Shown: positions 52,906-62,443, counted from the stretch's first letter. The stretch is 64,000 bases of DNA from Archangium sp. (GCA_030681645.1 JAUXRX010000025.1:248001-312000); one strand, 5' to 3'. Notes: a model not told the origin generated them from the letters alone. Program-made: numbers and translations.

Positions 52906-53709
52906 TTACAGCGCCTTGGCTTCGTTCTTGAGCTTCTCGATGAGGGTCGCGACGTCAGGCACCTTGATGCCGGCCTTGCGGGCGGGCGGAGGCACCATCT
53001 TCGTCACGGTGAGCTTCGGGGTCATGTCGACGCCGAGCGCCGCGGGGGTCAGCTCCTCGATGGGCTTGCTCTTGGCCTTCATGATGCCGGGCAGCGAGGC
53101 GTAGCGCGGCTGGTTCAAGCGCAGCTCGCTGGTGGCCACGCAGGGGAGCGGGCTCTCGATGGTCTGCAACCCGCCGTCGACCTCGCGGATGACGGTGATG
53201 CTCTTGCCGTCGGCGTTGAGCTTGATCGCGGGCGTCTTCGACTTCTCGGCCTCGGACTCGAGCGACTCTTCCTTCGAGGCGAAGGTGGCCTGCGACCAGC
53301 CCAGCCACTCGGCCATGTACTGGCCGACCTGGTTCTGATCGTCGTCGATGGCCTGCTTGCCGAGGATGGCGAGGTCGGGCTTTTCCTTCTCGCAGACCTT
53401 CTGCAAGCACGCGGCGATGCCGAGCTGATCCATGGGGCCTGCGTGGTTCACCCAGACCGCGCGGGTGGCGCCCATCGCCAGCGCGTGGCGCAGCTGCTCG
53501 TGCACGTCCTTCGAGCCCACCGAGACGACGACCACTTCACCGCCGTGCTTGGCCACCAGGCGCAGCGCCTCTTCGACGCCGATCTCGTCGAAGGGGTTGA
53601 TCTTGTACTTGAGCCCCTCCCCCACGATGCCCGTGCCTGCCGGGTTCACCTTGATCTTCGACTCTGAGTCTTCAACCCGCTTCGCGGTGACGAGGATCTT
53701 CAACGGCAT
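52906..53709 (-). CDS. etfB: Electron transfer flavoprotein beta subunit
   Basis: 267 residues: KILVTAKRVEDSESKIKV, INPFDEIGVEEALRL, ILGKQAIDDDQNQVGQ and the typical ADGKSITVIREVDGGLQTIES loop. The start at 53709 has GGAG upstream; a longer open frame begins at 53796. It forms the ETF heterodimer with EtfA and lies in the same operon. The acyl-CoA dehydrogenase gene ends 95 bases upstream. Confidence 0.93.
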   Translation of the reverse strand: MPLKILVTAKRVEDSESKIKVNPAGTGIVGEGLKYKINPFDEIGVEEALRLVAKHGGEVVVVSVGSKDVHEQLRHALAMGATRAVWVNHAGPMDQLGIAACLQKVCEKEKPDLAILGKQAIDDDQNQVGQYMAEWLGWSQATFASKEESLESEAEKSKTPAIKLNADGKSITVIREVDGGLQTIESPLPCVATSELRLNQPRYASLPGIMKAKSKPIEELTPAALGVDMTPKLTVTKMVPPPARKAGIKVPDVATLIEKLKNEAKAL

Positions 53710-53804
53710 CTGAGAGGCTCCTTGCTCGATCAGCGGCGCTGTTTGACGCGTCGCATTGTGTGAGGGTGATTTATGAATCAACCGCAGGAGGCGCAACCTG
53801 AATT

Positions 53805-54947
53805 TCAGGTGCCCTTGAGCAGCTCGCGCGCGATCACGAGGCGCTGCACCTGGCTGGTGCCCTCGTAGATCTGAATCAGCTTGGAATCGCGCATGAGCTT
53901 CTCCACCGGGTACTCGCGGGAGTAGCCGTAGCCACCGAAGATCTGCACGGCGTCAGTAGTGGCCTTCATCCCCATGTCGGCGGAGAAACGCTTGGCGTAG
54001 CTGGAGACGAGGGTGTTTCGCTGGCCGTCGTCGAGCAGCCAGGCGCTCTTGTAGGTGAGCAGGCGGCTCGCTTCGATGTCGGACGCCATGTCGGCGATCA
54101 TGAACTGGATCGCCTGGAAGTCGGCGATGGGCTTGCCGAACTGCGTGCGCTGCTTGCTGTAGTCGATCGCGTGCTCCATGGCGGCGCGGGCGATGCCGAT
54201 GGCGACCATCGCGGTGAGCGGCCGGGAATTGTCGAGCGTGGCCATGGCGATCAGGAAGCCCTCGCCCTCCTGGCCGATGCGGTTGGCGACGGGCACCTTC
54301 ACGTCTTCGAAGGTGAGCGTCACCGTGTTCGAGGCGCGCTGGCCCATCTTGTTCTCGTGCTTGCCGACGGTGAGCCCCTTCGGGCGGCCTTCGACCACCA
54401 GGCACATGATGCCCTTGTGCCGCTTGGCCGGGTCGGTGGTGCAGAAGAGCGTGAACTGGTCGGCGTACTCGCCGTTGGTGATCCACTGCTTCTGGCCGTT
54501 GACCACGTAGAAGTCGCCTTCGCGGCGCGCGGTGCAGCGCAGGCCGGCCACGTCGCTGCCCGCGCCCGGCTCGGTGAGCCCGAACGACGCGAGCCGGAAG
54601 CCGGTGGTGAAGGGGCGCAGGAACCGCTCCTTCTGCTCGGTGCTGCCGCCGATCTCGATCGGGAGCAGCGCGAGGTCGTTGGCGATCATCGAGGTCGCCA
54701 TGCCCGAGCAGCCCCAGGCGAGCTCCTCCGTCACGATCGCCTGCGCGACGTGGGGCAGCTCCATGCCGCCGAACTCAGCGGGAATGGTCAGGTTCATCAG
54801 GCCCAGGTCGCTGGCCTGCTGAATGATGTCTTTGGGGAAGGTGCTCGTCTCGTCGCAATGCGCCGACTTCGGGCGCATCACCTCGCGGGCGAACTTCCGG
54901 GCGGTTTCCTGCAGTGCTTTTTCGTCGTCAGAGAGACCGAAGTGCAT
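53805..54947 (-). CDS. Acyl-CoA dehydrogenase
   Basis: 380 residues. FAD-dependent ACAD: FGLTEPGAGSDVAGL, GQKQWITNGEYAD, TQFGKPIADFQAIQF and the catalytic Glu in IYEGTSQVQRLVIAREL. It oxidises acyl-CoA to enoyl-CoA and passes electrons to EtfAB next door. Chain-length preference is unknown; short- to medium-chain enzymes have this length. It begins the etf-linked operon. Confidence 0.92.
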   Translation of the reverse strand: MHFGLSDDEKALQETARKFAREVMRPKSAHCDETSTFPKDIIQQASDLGLMNLTIPAEFGGMELPHVAQAIVTEELAWGCSGMATSMIANDLALLPIEIGGSTEQKERFLRPFTTGFRLASFGLTEPGAGSDVAGLRCTARREGDFYVVNGQKQWITNGEYADQFTLFCTTDPAKRHKGIMCLVVEGRPKGLTVGKHENKMGQRASNTVTLTFEDVKVPVANRIGQEGEGFLIAMATLDNSRPLTAMVAIGIARAAMEHAIDYSKQRTQFGKPIADFQAIQFMIADMASDIEASRLLTYKSAWLLDDGQRNTLVSSYAKRFSADMGMKATTDAVQIFGGYGYSREYPVEKLMRDSKLIQIYEGTSQVQRLVIARELLKGT

Positions 54948-55015
54948 GTTCGGTGGGTTAGCGCAGGTCGACGGACCCCGCCATGCTGGTTACGCCCAGC
55001 CCTCGGGGAGGAAGG

Positions 55016-55044
55016 TTGACCCGACCCGACCGGCCACGAATACT
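55016..55044 (+). promoter_or_regulatory. Sigma-70-like promoter of the Ig-repeat lipoprotein
   Basis: A TTGACC box (55016-55021) and an AATACT box (55039-55044) are spaced by 17 bases, close to the housekeeping consensus. The predicted transcript starts near 55051, about 30 bases before the ATG at 55082, with AAAGGG as ribosome site. Such a clear match is rare in this GC-rich sequence. Confidence 0.6.
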
Positions 55045-55081
55045 ACCGCCTTCTTTCCTGGCCGTGTTCCAAAGGGTCCTC

Positions 55082-57802
55082 ATGTCCTCATCGAAGCTTC
55101 TCTTCCCTGGCGTCTTGCTGGTTGGTTTCCTCACCGCCTGCGAGCCCCCCGCCGTCGAGCCTGAGCTCACGCTCTCCGCGAGCCCGCGCACGCTCGACGG
55201 CATCATGCAGAGGTCGACCCTCCGCGTCGTGGCCGTGGACGACAAGGGCAAAGCGGGCACGGGCAAGGTGCGCGTCACCTCTGCCGCCGGCACGCTCAAG
55301 GACGGCGTCGAGGTCGAGCTGGTCGGGGGGGAGGGCTCAACCGAGTTTGGCTGCACGTTCACCAACGACTCGCTCTGCACCGGCACGGTGCGCATCAGCG
55401 CCGAGTGGGTGGTGGGGGGCAAGCTCGCCTCGGCCAACACGTCGATCACCGTGACCCCGCAGGTCGTCATCCCGCCTGACGCCGGCACGCAGGTCACCAC
55501 CCTCACCGCGTCGCGTACGCAGATCGGCGTGGGCCTCGGCAACACCGCCACCATGACCGCCACCTACGTGGTCGATGGGCTGCCTGCCGCCAACGCCGCG
55601 ATCGACCTCACCACTTCCCTGGGGCAGCTCTTCTTCACCGACGGTGGTTCCTTCGTCGGCCCCGTGCAGAGTGACTCCGCTGGCCAGGTTCGCGCAGTGC
55701 TGGCCGAGGACGGCACGCCCGGGCAGGCCACCATCACCGCGACCGGTCCTCGCGGCGCGCCCGGTACCACCCGCGTCACCATCTTCATGCCCGACGCCGG
55801 CATCAACATCATGTCCGACCGGGCGACCCTCACGGTCGGGTTCAACGAGGTCGCACAGCTCACCGTCAACCACACGCTCGATGGCCGCGCGATCCCCGGC
55901 AGGATGATCACCGTCGAGACCTCTGCAGGCCGCCTGCTCGAGATCGACGGTGGCACCTTCGTTTCTCCCTCCCCCACCGACACCAACGGCCGCGTGCGGG
56001 CGATGCTGACCGACACCGGCTCGCCAGGTATCGCGACCATCACCGCGAGCGACCTGCAGTTCAACGTCTCGGCCCGAACCAACGTCAACATCGCGCAGCC
56101 TGACGCCGGAGTCTTCGTCAGCACCGGCAAGCCGAGGCTCTACGTCGGGGTCGGAGACAGCACGCTGGTGACCGCGCGCCTCGTGGCGAACGGAACGCCC
56201 GCCGTGGGCCGCACGCTGCAGGTCGCCACCAATCTCGGCACGCTCACCTACGCCGACGGCGGCACCTTCTCCGGCACCGGGACCACCGACTCCGCGGGCC
56301 TCATTCCTCTGGAACTGCGCGAGAACGGCGTCGACGGGCTCGCGACGATCACCGCCACCGACCCCATGTCCGCACGGACCGGCGCGGCCAACGTCGACAT
56401 CCTGCGGATCGGCACCATCGCCTACGTCTCCACCACCTGCGGCGGCACCGCGTGTGCGGTGATGGGCATCTCGAACTCGGGCTTCAACACCCAGGCGACC
56501 CTGCGCTTCACCCTGCGCGACTCGCGCACCTCCCCGCAGCCCGTCAGCGGCGTGCGCGTCACCTTCGCGCTCAACAACCAGCCCACCGGCACGGGGGTCA
56601 CCGCCAGCGCCATCAGCGACGCCCAGGGCAACGTCGACGCGGTCGTCACCTCCGGCAACTCCATCGGCTCGTTCTCGGTCACCGCCACCGTCATCCCCGG
56701 CATCTCGGCGTCGAGCCCCACCATCGGCGTGCGTGGTGCGAAGCCCGCGAATCGGGGGTTCTCCTTCCAGTGCCCGAAGGTCAACCTGGCCGCCTACCGC
56801 GACACCCCCCCGCCGCTGGTGATCCCCGCGACCTGCACCGTCATCCTCGTCGACCGCAACAACAACCCCATCGGCGCAGGAACCACCGTGCAGTTCCTCG
56901 CAGAGGCGGGCAACATTCAAAACAGCACCCCGACCACCGCGTTCGTGCCCCCCCTCGGGACGAACGAGGGCCGCGGCACCGTCATGTTCACCACGTCGGG
57001 AGATTTCCCTGCGGCAGACGTGTCGCCGCTCACCGCACTGCCGACTCAGTTCCCCTTCCCACGCCTGGCGGAACCCAGCCGAATCGATGGCAGCCTCACC
57101 CGGAATCCGCGCGACGGCCTCGTAGCGCTCATCGCCTACACCGACGGCGAGGAATGGTTCAGCGACAGCAACTCGAACGGTGTCCGCGACGGCACAGAGC
57201 AGTTCATCGACCAGGGTGAGCCGCTCGTGGACAACAACGACGACGACGTCTGGAACGTGGGCGAGACCTACATCGACGTCGACAACAACGGCGCCTGGAC
57301 CGGTCCCAACGGCGTCTGGAACAGCTCCACCAAGATCTGGACGAAGGCCTACCTGCTGTACACCGATCTCGTGGACCCCAGCAGCGCGTTCTACATCCCC
57401 TCCACGTTCGACGTCCCCCGGGCCACCACTCAGACCGTCGACTACTTCGCGCGAGATCTGAACCTCAACAACGTCGAGATGACCAGCACCGCCACCCTGA
57501 GCCGCACCGGCACGCGGGGGACCGTCACCTGGCAGACCTTCCTCGGCCTCGATGGCTTTTCCTTCCAGATCGAGCCGCGCCGGCTGACCAACGCCACGGG
57601 CGATGGTGACTGCTTGCCCGCCACCCAGGTCTGTCAGTACCGCACGGCCTTCGGCATCTGGTCGATCGGGCCCATCGGGCGCATCACCATCGTGGGCATG
57701 CCCGTCGCCGACATGAACCCGCCCGAGACCTTCAGCATCACCATCCGCACCACCACGCTGGGGACCCAGGTGCAGACCAGCGTGAGCGGCACCGTTCAGT
57801 AG
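55082..57802 (+). CDS. Large lipoprotein with Ig-like repeats
   Basis: 906 residues. Lipobox LTAC (MSSSKLLFPGVLLVGFLTAC). At least three ~105-residue invasin/Big-type Ig repeats run from about residue 135 (each with a V-G-x-G strand start, DGGTFVGP-type turn, and ATITAT end), after a related N-terminal one. A further Ig-like region with NNQPTGTGVTASAISDAQG follows. The C-terminal third has an Asp/Asn-rich DSNSNGVRDGTE and DVDNNGAW stretch, probably calcium-binding. A surface adhesin or structural protein is likely. No anchor beyond the lipid. Single gene with its own promoter. Confidence 0.75.
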   Translation: MSSSKLLFPGVLLVGFLTACEPPAVEPELTLSASPRTLDGIMQRSTLRVVAVDDKGKAGTGKVRVTSAAGTLKDGVEVELVGGEGSTEFGCTFTNDSLCTGTVRISAEWVVGGKLASANTSITVTPQVVIPPDAGTQVTTLTASRTQIGVGLGNTATMTATYVVDGLPAANAAIDLTTSLGQLFFTDGGSFVGPVQSDSAGQVRAVLAEDGTPGQATITATGPRGAPGTTRVTIFMPDAGINIMSDRATLTVGFNEVAQLTVNHTLDGRAIPGRMITVETSAGRLLEIDGGTFVSPSPTDTNGRVRAMLTDTGSPGIATITASDLQFNVSARTNVNIAQPDAGVFVSTGKPRLYVGVGDSTLVTARLVANGTPAVGRTLQVATNLGTLTYADGGTFSGTGTTDSAGLIPLELRENGVDGLATITATDPMSARTGAANVDILRIGTIAYVSTTCGGTACAVMGISNSGFNTQATLRFTLRDSRTSPQPVSGVRVTFALNNQPTGTGVTASAISDAQGNVDAVVTSGNSIGSFSVTATVIPGISASSPTIGVRGAKPANRGFSFQCPKVNLAAYRDTPPPLVIPATCTVILVDRNNNPIGAGTTVQFLAEAGNIQNSTPTTAFVPPLGTNEGRGTVMFTTSGDFPAADVSPLTALPTQFPFPRLAEPSRIDGSLTRNPRDGLVALIAYTDGEEWFSDSNSNGVRDGTEQFIDQGEPLVDNNDDDVWNVGETYIDVDNNGAWTGPNGVWNSSTKIWTKAYLLYTDLVDPSSAFYIPSTFDVPRATTQTVDYFARDLNLNNVEMTSTATLSRTGTRGTVTWQTFLGLDGFSFQIEPRRLTNATGDGDCLPATQVCQYRTAFGIWSIGPIGRITIVGMPVADMNPPETFSITIRTTTLGTQVQTSVSGTVQ

Positions 57803-57845
57803 TAAGCGCTGTGCGCGGTGCCATGGGCGGAGTACACGCCGCGCC

Positions 57846-58856
57846 ATGGCCCGCCCCAGGCGCTCCGCCGCGCTCCGCCGCTCCACCCCGAAGGCGTCCC
57901 TCGCGTACGCGCGGCAGGTGCTGACGCAGGAAGCCCAGGCGATCGCCTCGCTGGGCTCCCGCCTCGGCCACGACTTCCTCCTCGCGCTCGACGCCCTCCA
58001 CCAGACGAAGGGGCGCGTGGTGTGCACCGGCATCGGCAAGCCCGGCTTCATCGCGCAGAAGCTGTCGGCGACGCTCTCGTCGACCGGCATTCCTTCCCTC
58101 TTCCTGCACCCCGCCGAAGCAGCGCATGGCGATCTGGGGCGGGTGGCGAGGGGCGACGTGGTGATCGCGCTCTCGAACTCGGGCGAGACCGAAGAGGTGG
58201 TGCGCCTGCTGGTGCCGCTCAAGCGGCTCAAGGTCACGGTGATCGCCATCACCGGCGACGTCGATTCATCCCTGGGCCGCGGCGCCGACCTGGTGGTGAG
58301 CCTGGGCGACATCGACGAGGCGTGCCCGATGGGCCTGGTGCCCACCGCGTCGTCCGCGGCGCTGCACGCGGTGTGCGACGCGCTGGCGATGACGCTCGCC
58401 TGGCGCCGCGAGTTCACCGAGTCGCAGTACGCGCTCTACCACCCGGGGGGGAAGCTCGGCCGCAGCGTGATGAAGGTGCGCGAGGTGATGCGCACCGGCG
58501 ACAGCAACCCGCTCATTCGCGACACCGCGACCCTCGAGCAGGTGGTGGTGGTGATGACCCGCACCCGGGGGCGCCCCGGCGCCGCCAACGTGATCGACGC
58601 CAAAGGCCGGCTGGTCGGCATCTTCACCGACGGCGATCTGCGCCGCCTCGCCGAGCACCACCAGCTCGAGCTGACCCGCCGCATTCGCGAGGTGATGATG
58701 CGCCGCCCCCGCTGCATCGGGCCCGAAGAGCTGGTGCTCGCCGCCGCGGCGATCATGCGCGAGCTCAAGGTCGATCAGCTACCGGTGGTCGACGCCGAGG
58801 GCCGCGCCGTGGGCCTGCTCGACGTGCAGGACGTGCTCGCCGCCCGGCTGGGGTGA
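57846..58856 (+). CDS. kdsD: Arabinose-5-phosphate isomerase KdsD
   Basis: 336 residues: SIS domain (GIGKPGFIAQKLSATLSSTG, HGDLGRVARGDVVIALSNSGET, CPMGLVPTASSAA) followed by two CBS domains (VIDAKGRLVGIFTDGDLRR and PVVDAEGRAVGLLDVQDVL). KdsD makes arabinose-5-phosphate for Kdo in lipopolysaccharide. The family also includes GutQ; KdsD is favoured because the organism appears to make lipid A. No other Kdo gene is adjacent. Confidence 0.9.
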   Translation: MARPRRSAALRRSTPKASLAYARQVLTQEAQAIASLGSRLGHDFLLALDALHQTKGRVVCTGIGKPGFIAQKLSATLSSTGIPSLFLHPAEAAHGDLGRVARGDVVIALSNSGETEEVVRLLVPLKRLKVTVIAITGDVDSSLGRGADLVVSLGDIDEACPMGLVPTASSAALHAVCDALAMTLAWRREFTESQYALYHPGGKLGRSVMKVREVMRTGDSNPLIRDTATLEQVVVVMTRTRGRPGAANVIDAKGRLVGIFTDGDLRRLAEHHQLELTRRIREVMMRRPRCIGPEELVLAAAAIMRELKVDQLPVVDAEGRAVGLLDVQDVLAARLG

Positions 58857-58888
58857 ACGCCGACCTGTCAGGTCATTGACGACGCGCC

Positions 58889-59443
58889 ATGACCTCAAGT
58901 GGTCGCGGCAGACCCTGCCCGCAACGCGGAAAGCGCCTGAATTCAGCCCCACGGGCGCCTGATCCAGAGGGCACGGCCGTTGCTCACCGAAACGTCGTGA
59001 GCGCCCTGCCCTCTCCAGACTCGCTGACCTCGATGGTGAACAGCGTCACCACCACGATGATGAACGTGAAGTTCGCCCTGGTGCGGCAACCCGGGCTGGT
59101 CACGCCCTTCCGGCGCGCGGTCCTCCCCATTCCCGGCGTGGTGCCGCTGGCGGTGGTGGTGACCGGCGACGAAGAGAGCTGCAAGAAACTCGGCGGGCGG
59201 CTCTTCAGCGTCGAGCCGAAGGACGTCGACGTCAGCATGATGGAAGACACGCTGCGCGAGCTGGCCAACATCACCGCGGGCCAGGTGAAGCGGGCGATGG
59301 CGATCGACGCCGCGCTGGGGCTGCCCCGCATCATCGTGGGCACCGAGCCCCTGCCCGTGCCCGTGGGAGGCCAGCAGTTGATCGTGCTGCGCGCGGTCTC
59401 CGACGACATTCACCTCGAAGTCCAGGTCGTCGCCGCGAGCTGA
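58889..59443 (+). CDS. CheX-like phosphatase domain protein
   Basis: 184 residues; the first ~40 may not be coding and the true start could be a GTG at 58997. The conserved part has VVVTGDEESCKKLGGRLF and MMEDTLRELANITAGQVKR, the D-x3-E-x2-N motif of CheX/CheC phosphatases that dephosphorylate response regulators. Directly upstream of a double-receiver gene (17 bases), so that protein is a plausible substrate. Confidence 0.72.
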   Translation: MTSSGRGRPCPQRGKRLNSAPRAPDPEGTAVAHRNVVSALPSPDSLTSMVNSVTTTMMNVKFALVRQPGLVTPFRRAVLPIPGVVPLAVVVTGDEESCKKLGGRLFSVEPKDVDVSMMEDTLRELANITAGQVKRAMAIDAALGLPRIIVGTEPLPVPVGGQQLIVLRAVSDDIHLEVQVVAAS

Positions 59444-59459
59444 AAGGAACGCGCCCCCC

Positions 59460-60605
59460 ATGTCCAGGATCCTCACCGTTGATGACAGCAAGGCGATCAG
59501 GTCGATCGTCGGTAAGCAGGTGCTCGAGCTCGGCTTCGAGGTCGACGAGGCCGAAGACGGCCTGCTCGGCCTGGCGAAGCTCGAGGAAATTTCCTACGAC
59601 CTGGTGATCCTCGACGTCACCATGCCCAACCTCGACGGGCCGGGAATGCTCGCGAAGATGCGCGAGGCCGGGAACAAGACGCCCGTGCTGATGCTCACCA
59701 GCGAATCGAAGAAGAGCATCATGGTCGACGTCATGAAGGCGGGCATCGAGGACTACATCTTGAAGCCCTTCAAGCCCGACGAGCTCAAGGCGAAGGTGCT
59801 CAAGGTGCTCCGCCTGACCGGCCCGATCGGCCCGGGCATGGCGCCCGCCGCCGCCGCGCCCGCCGCGCAGTCGATTCGCACCGACCCGATGGGCAAGCAG
59901 TTCATCGACCTCCTGGTCATCGACGACATGGAGAACGTGGCCCGCAAGCTCAAGACGCTCGTGCCGCCACACGTGACGTTGATGCCCGCCGTCAGCGCCG
60001 CCGCCGCCCTGGCCGCGTGCCGCGAGAAGGTCTTCCGGGTGGTGCTCATCGACACCGACATCCCCGACGTCAACTCGGCCGCGCTGATGAACCAGCTGCG
60101 CACGCTGCAGCAGCACGCCGCCTTCCTCGCCCTGCCCCTGCGCACCGCCAACGACGCCCACAAGGAACAGCAGGCGCTGGGCTTCGACGACCTGCTCTAC
60201 AAGCCCTTCGACAAGGACAGCGTCGACGACTTCCTCATCCGCTACTTCAACGACCAGGAACTGGTGGTCGCCGACGAGAACCTGGTCAAGGTCGGCGCCT
60301 TCACCGGCAAGGAAGACCGCCTCGAGAAGTACTTCGGGCGCATCACCCGGTTGATCGAAGAGAACATCGAGAAGATGGCCGCGGCCTGCTTCGACGAGGT
60401 GATCGTCGACCTGTCCGTCACGCCCATCAAGGCCGACCGCACCCCGCGGCTGGTGCTGGACATCAAGCGTGAGGCGAGCAAGCGCGGCATCGAAGTGCGG
60501 CTGGTCGCAGGCGCCGAGGTCTCGCTGCTCCTCAAGAAGTTCGACGAGACCGCCAAGCTCGTCATCAGTCCGTCGGTCACCGAGGCCCGCGCGCGCGCGG
60601 CCTGA
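59460..60605 (+). CDS. Double-receiver protein with STAS-like output
   Basis: 381 residues. REC1 (residues 1-120: LTVDDSKAIRS, VILDVTMPNLDG, DYILKPF) is complete with the phospho-Asp. REC2 (~150-275) reads LLVIDDMENVARKL, VLIDTDIPD, DLLYKPFD. The last ~105 residues resemble a STAS fold (ACFDEVIVDLSVTPIKADRTP, then ASKRGIEVRLVAGAEV). AAAGGAA lies upstream of the ATG. It sits between the CheX-like and HDOD genes, all reading plus, forming one signalling operon. Confidence 0.8.
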   Translation: MSRILTVDDSKAIRSIVGKQVLELGFEVDEAEDGLLGLAKLEEISYDLVILDVTMPNLDGPGMLAKMREAGNKTPVLMLTSESKKSIMVDVMKAGIEDYILKPFKPDELKAKVLKVLRLTGPIGPGMAPAAAAPAAQSIRTDPMGKQFIDLLVIDDMENVARKLKTLVPPHVTLMPAVSAAAALAACREKVFRVVLIDTDIPDVNSAALMNQLRTLQQHAAFLALPLRTANDAHKEQQALGFDDLLYKPFDKDSVDDFLIRYFNDQELVVADENLVKVGAFTGKEDRLEKYFGRITRLIEENIEKMAAACFDEVIVDLSVTPIKADRTPRLVLDIKREASKRGIEVRLVAGAEVSLLLKKFDETAKLVISPSVTEARARAA

Positions 60606-60615
60606 AAAGAGCCCC

Positions 60616-61491
60616 ATGTCGACCCCTGTCGCAGACCGTCTCTCCCAGGAAGCGCAGACGATCCTGGAGAAGCGCATCTCCGACAACCAGCTGAACCTGC
60701 CTCCGCCCCCCTCGGTGGTGATGAAGGCGATGGCGCTCTTGCGCGATCCCGGCTTCACCGCCAAAGACGCCGCCTCGCTCATCGAACGCGACGCGGTGGT
60801 GGCCGCGCGCGTGCTCAGGGCGGCCAACTCGGTGCAGCACGGCAGCATGGAAAAGGCCCGCAGCCTGCCCCAGGCCCTCACCCGGCTGGGCGTCGATCGC
60901 CTCCGGGCCGTGCTGGTCGAGACGAGCGCGCACCGGCTCTTCGAGTCGAGAGATCAACGCATCGTCGATGCCACCCGCGGCCTGTGGGAACACTCGCTGG
61001 GCGTGGCGATCCTCGCGCGTGACGTGGCGGCCCTGTGCGGCGTGGAGGAAACCGAGGCCGCCTACCTGAGCGGCCTGCTGCACGACATCGGCAAGCCCGT
61101 GGTCGCCTGGCTGCTGCTCGAGGCCGAGAAGAGCGTGGTGGGCACGCGCACCAACGTGTGGATCGAGCCCGAGGTCTGGGTCGAGGTGATCAACCGCGTG
61201 CACCGGCCCGTGGGCGTGGCGCTCGCTGCGCGCTGGGGCCTGCCCGAGTCGGTCAGCGGCGCCATTCAGGACTGCAACGAGTACAACGGCACCGATCGGC
61301 TCTCGGTGACGAACTGCGTGCGCTTCGCCAACGCCCTCACCAAGCGCGAGGGGCTGTACGTGGGCAAGTTCGACCCGTCCGACATCGACGCGCTGGTGAT
61401 GATCGGCCGCTCCCTGCTGGGCATCGACGATCACGTGCTCTCGCGGCTCTCGAGCGGTCTGGCCGAGCGCGTGCGCATGCTGATGAGCTGA
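60616..61491 (+). CDS. HDOD-domain signalling protein
   Basis: 291 residues. The HDOD pattern is seen in PPPPSVVMKAMALLRDP, IERDAVVAARVLRAANS, LPQALTRLGVDRLRAVL and WEHSLGVAILARDVA, with LLHDIGKPV resembling an HD motif. HDOD proteins often lack enzymatic activity and act in two-component output. It is the third gene of the CheX-like operon, 10 bases after the receiver gene. A paralogue converges on it 84 bases beyond. Confidence 0.82.
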   Translation: MSTPVADRLSQEAQTILEKRISDNQLNLPPPPSVVMKAMALLRDPGFTAKDAASLIERDAVVAARVLRAANSVQHGSMEKARSLPQALTRLGVDRLRAVLVETSAHRLFESRDQRIVDATRGLWEHSLGVAILARDVAALCGVEETEAAYLSGLLHDIGKPVVAWLLLEAEKSVVGTRTNVWIEPEVWVEVINRVHRPVGVALAARWGLPESVSGAIQDCNEYNGTDRLSVTNCVRFANALTKREGLYVGKFDPSDIDALVMIGRSLLGIDDHVLSRLSSGLAERVRMLMS

Positions 61492-61493
61492 GG

Positions 61494-61568
61494 AAAAGGG
61501 GACAGGCTGCTTTGGGCTCTCCCTCCTGCCATTGAGGACGGCGAGCCCAGAGCAGCCTGTCCCCTTTT
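61494..61568. repeat. Inverted repeat between two HDOD genes
   Basis: Two 26-base arms (61494-61519 and 61543-61568; AAAAGGGGACAGGCTGC at the left) match with a single mismatch and enclose a 23-base loop. The right arm ends in a T-run, so it can work as a two-way intrinsic terminator. The AAAAGGGGACAGGCT motif is also typical of REP-like or MITE-like elements in other genomes (general knowledge). Confidence 0.8.
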
Positions 61569-61575
61569 TGCTTCT

Positions 61576-62439
61576 TCAGGCCGCGCGCGCGCGCCGGCCG
61601 GTCGCCTGCGCCAGCAGTTCCTGCGTACGCACGATCTCGGGCTTCGCCGCCTCGACGACCGCCTGCACGCGCTCGCCGTCGAGGCTGAGGCGCTCGAGGG
61701 CCTCGGGCTCCAGCTCTGCCGAAGACGCGTCCCCGTACCCCGAGCGATGGGCGGCATCGTCGGCGACCAGCACCACCGTCGACAGGTAGCGCAGCGTCGC
61801 CGAAGGCGCGTCGGCCGGGGCGTGGTGCCACCGCGCCGCCCCGCCGATGTCCCGGGGAAGGTTCCACTTCTGGCACAGCGCCTCGCCGAACTCGGCGTGG
61901 GTGGCGCCCAGCACCTTGTGCTCGAGCTCGAGAGTGACCAGCCCACCCGCGGGCACCATGATGGCGGGGTTCGTGTCGAGCCAGGTGGCCACCACGAGCT
62001 TCCCCAGGTCGTGGAGCAGCCCCGCGGTGAACGCGAGATCGGGGTAGGTGAAGCCCGCGGCGCGGCCCAGCCGATCGGCCAGCACCGCGACGGCGACGGA
62101 GTGCTCCCAGTAGCTCACCGCCGTGATGCCATAGCCGTTGAGCACCTCCGGCACGGCCTTCGCGAAGGTGGCGCCGGCGGCGACCTCGAAGACGCGGCGC
62201 ATGCCCATGCGGGTGATGGCGTCGCGCACCGAGGTGATCTCCCGCGAGGCGCGGTAGTAGGCCGAGTTCGCGCACCGCAGCAGGTTGGTGGTCAGGCCCA
62301 CGTCGGGGCGCACCACCCGCTCGAAGTCCGCCACGCTCGCCTTCGGGTCGTTGATGAGCCCGAACACCTGCGCCACCGACGTCGGCACCGTGCCGATGGT
62401 CTCGATGCGACCGATGATGTCTGCGGCGCGCGACGACAT
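61576..62439 (-). CDS. Second HDOD-domain protein
   Basis: 287 residues with the same layout as the HDOD gene at 60.6 kb: IETIGTVPTSVAQVFGLINDP, VVRPDVGLTTNLLRCANSAYYR, ITSVRDAITRMGMRRVFEV, YWEHSVAVAVLADRLG and LLHDLGKLVVATWL. The two are clearly related but far from identical. The ATG at 62439 lies 4 bases after the MinD-like gene's stop, so the pair is an operon. Confidence 0.82.
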   Translation of the reverse strand: MSSRAADIIGRIETIGTVPTSVAQVFGLINDPKASVADFERVVRPDVGLTTNLLRCANSAYYRASREITSVRDAITRMGMRRVFEVAAGATFAKAVPEVLNGYGITAVSYWEHSVAVAVLADRLGRAAGFTYPDLAFTAGLLHDLGKLVVATWLDTNPAIMVPAGGLVTLELEHKVLGATHAEFGEALCQKWNLPRDIGGAARWHHAPADAPSATLRYLSTVVLVADDAAHRSGYGDASSAELEPEALERLSLDGERVQAVVEAAKPEIVRTQELLAQATGRRARAA

Positions 62440-62443
62440 GCCT

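Noticed and set aside
55337..58417. A 1026-codon minus-strand frame over the Ig-repeat and kdsD genes
   Set aside because: No recognisable domain; both plus-strand genes there have strong evidence.
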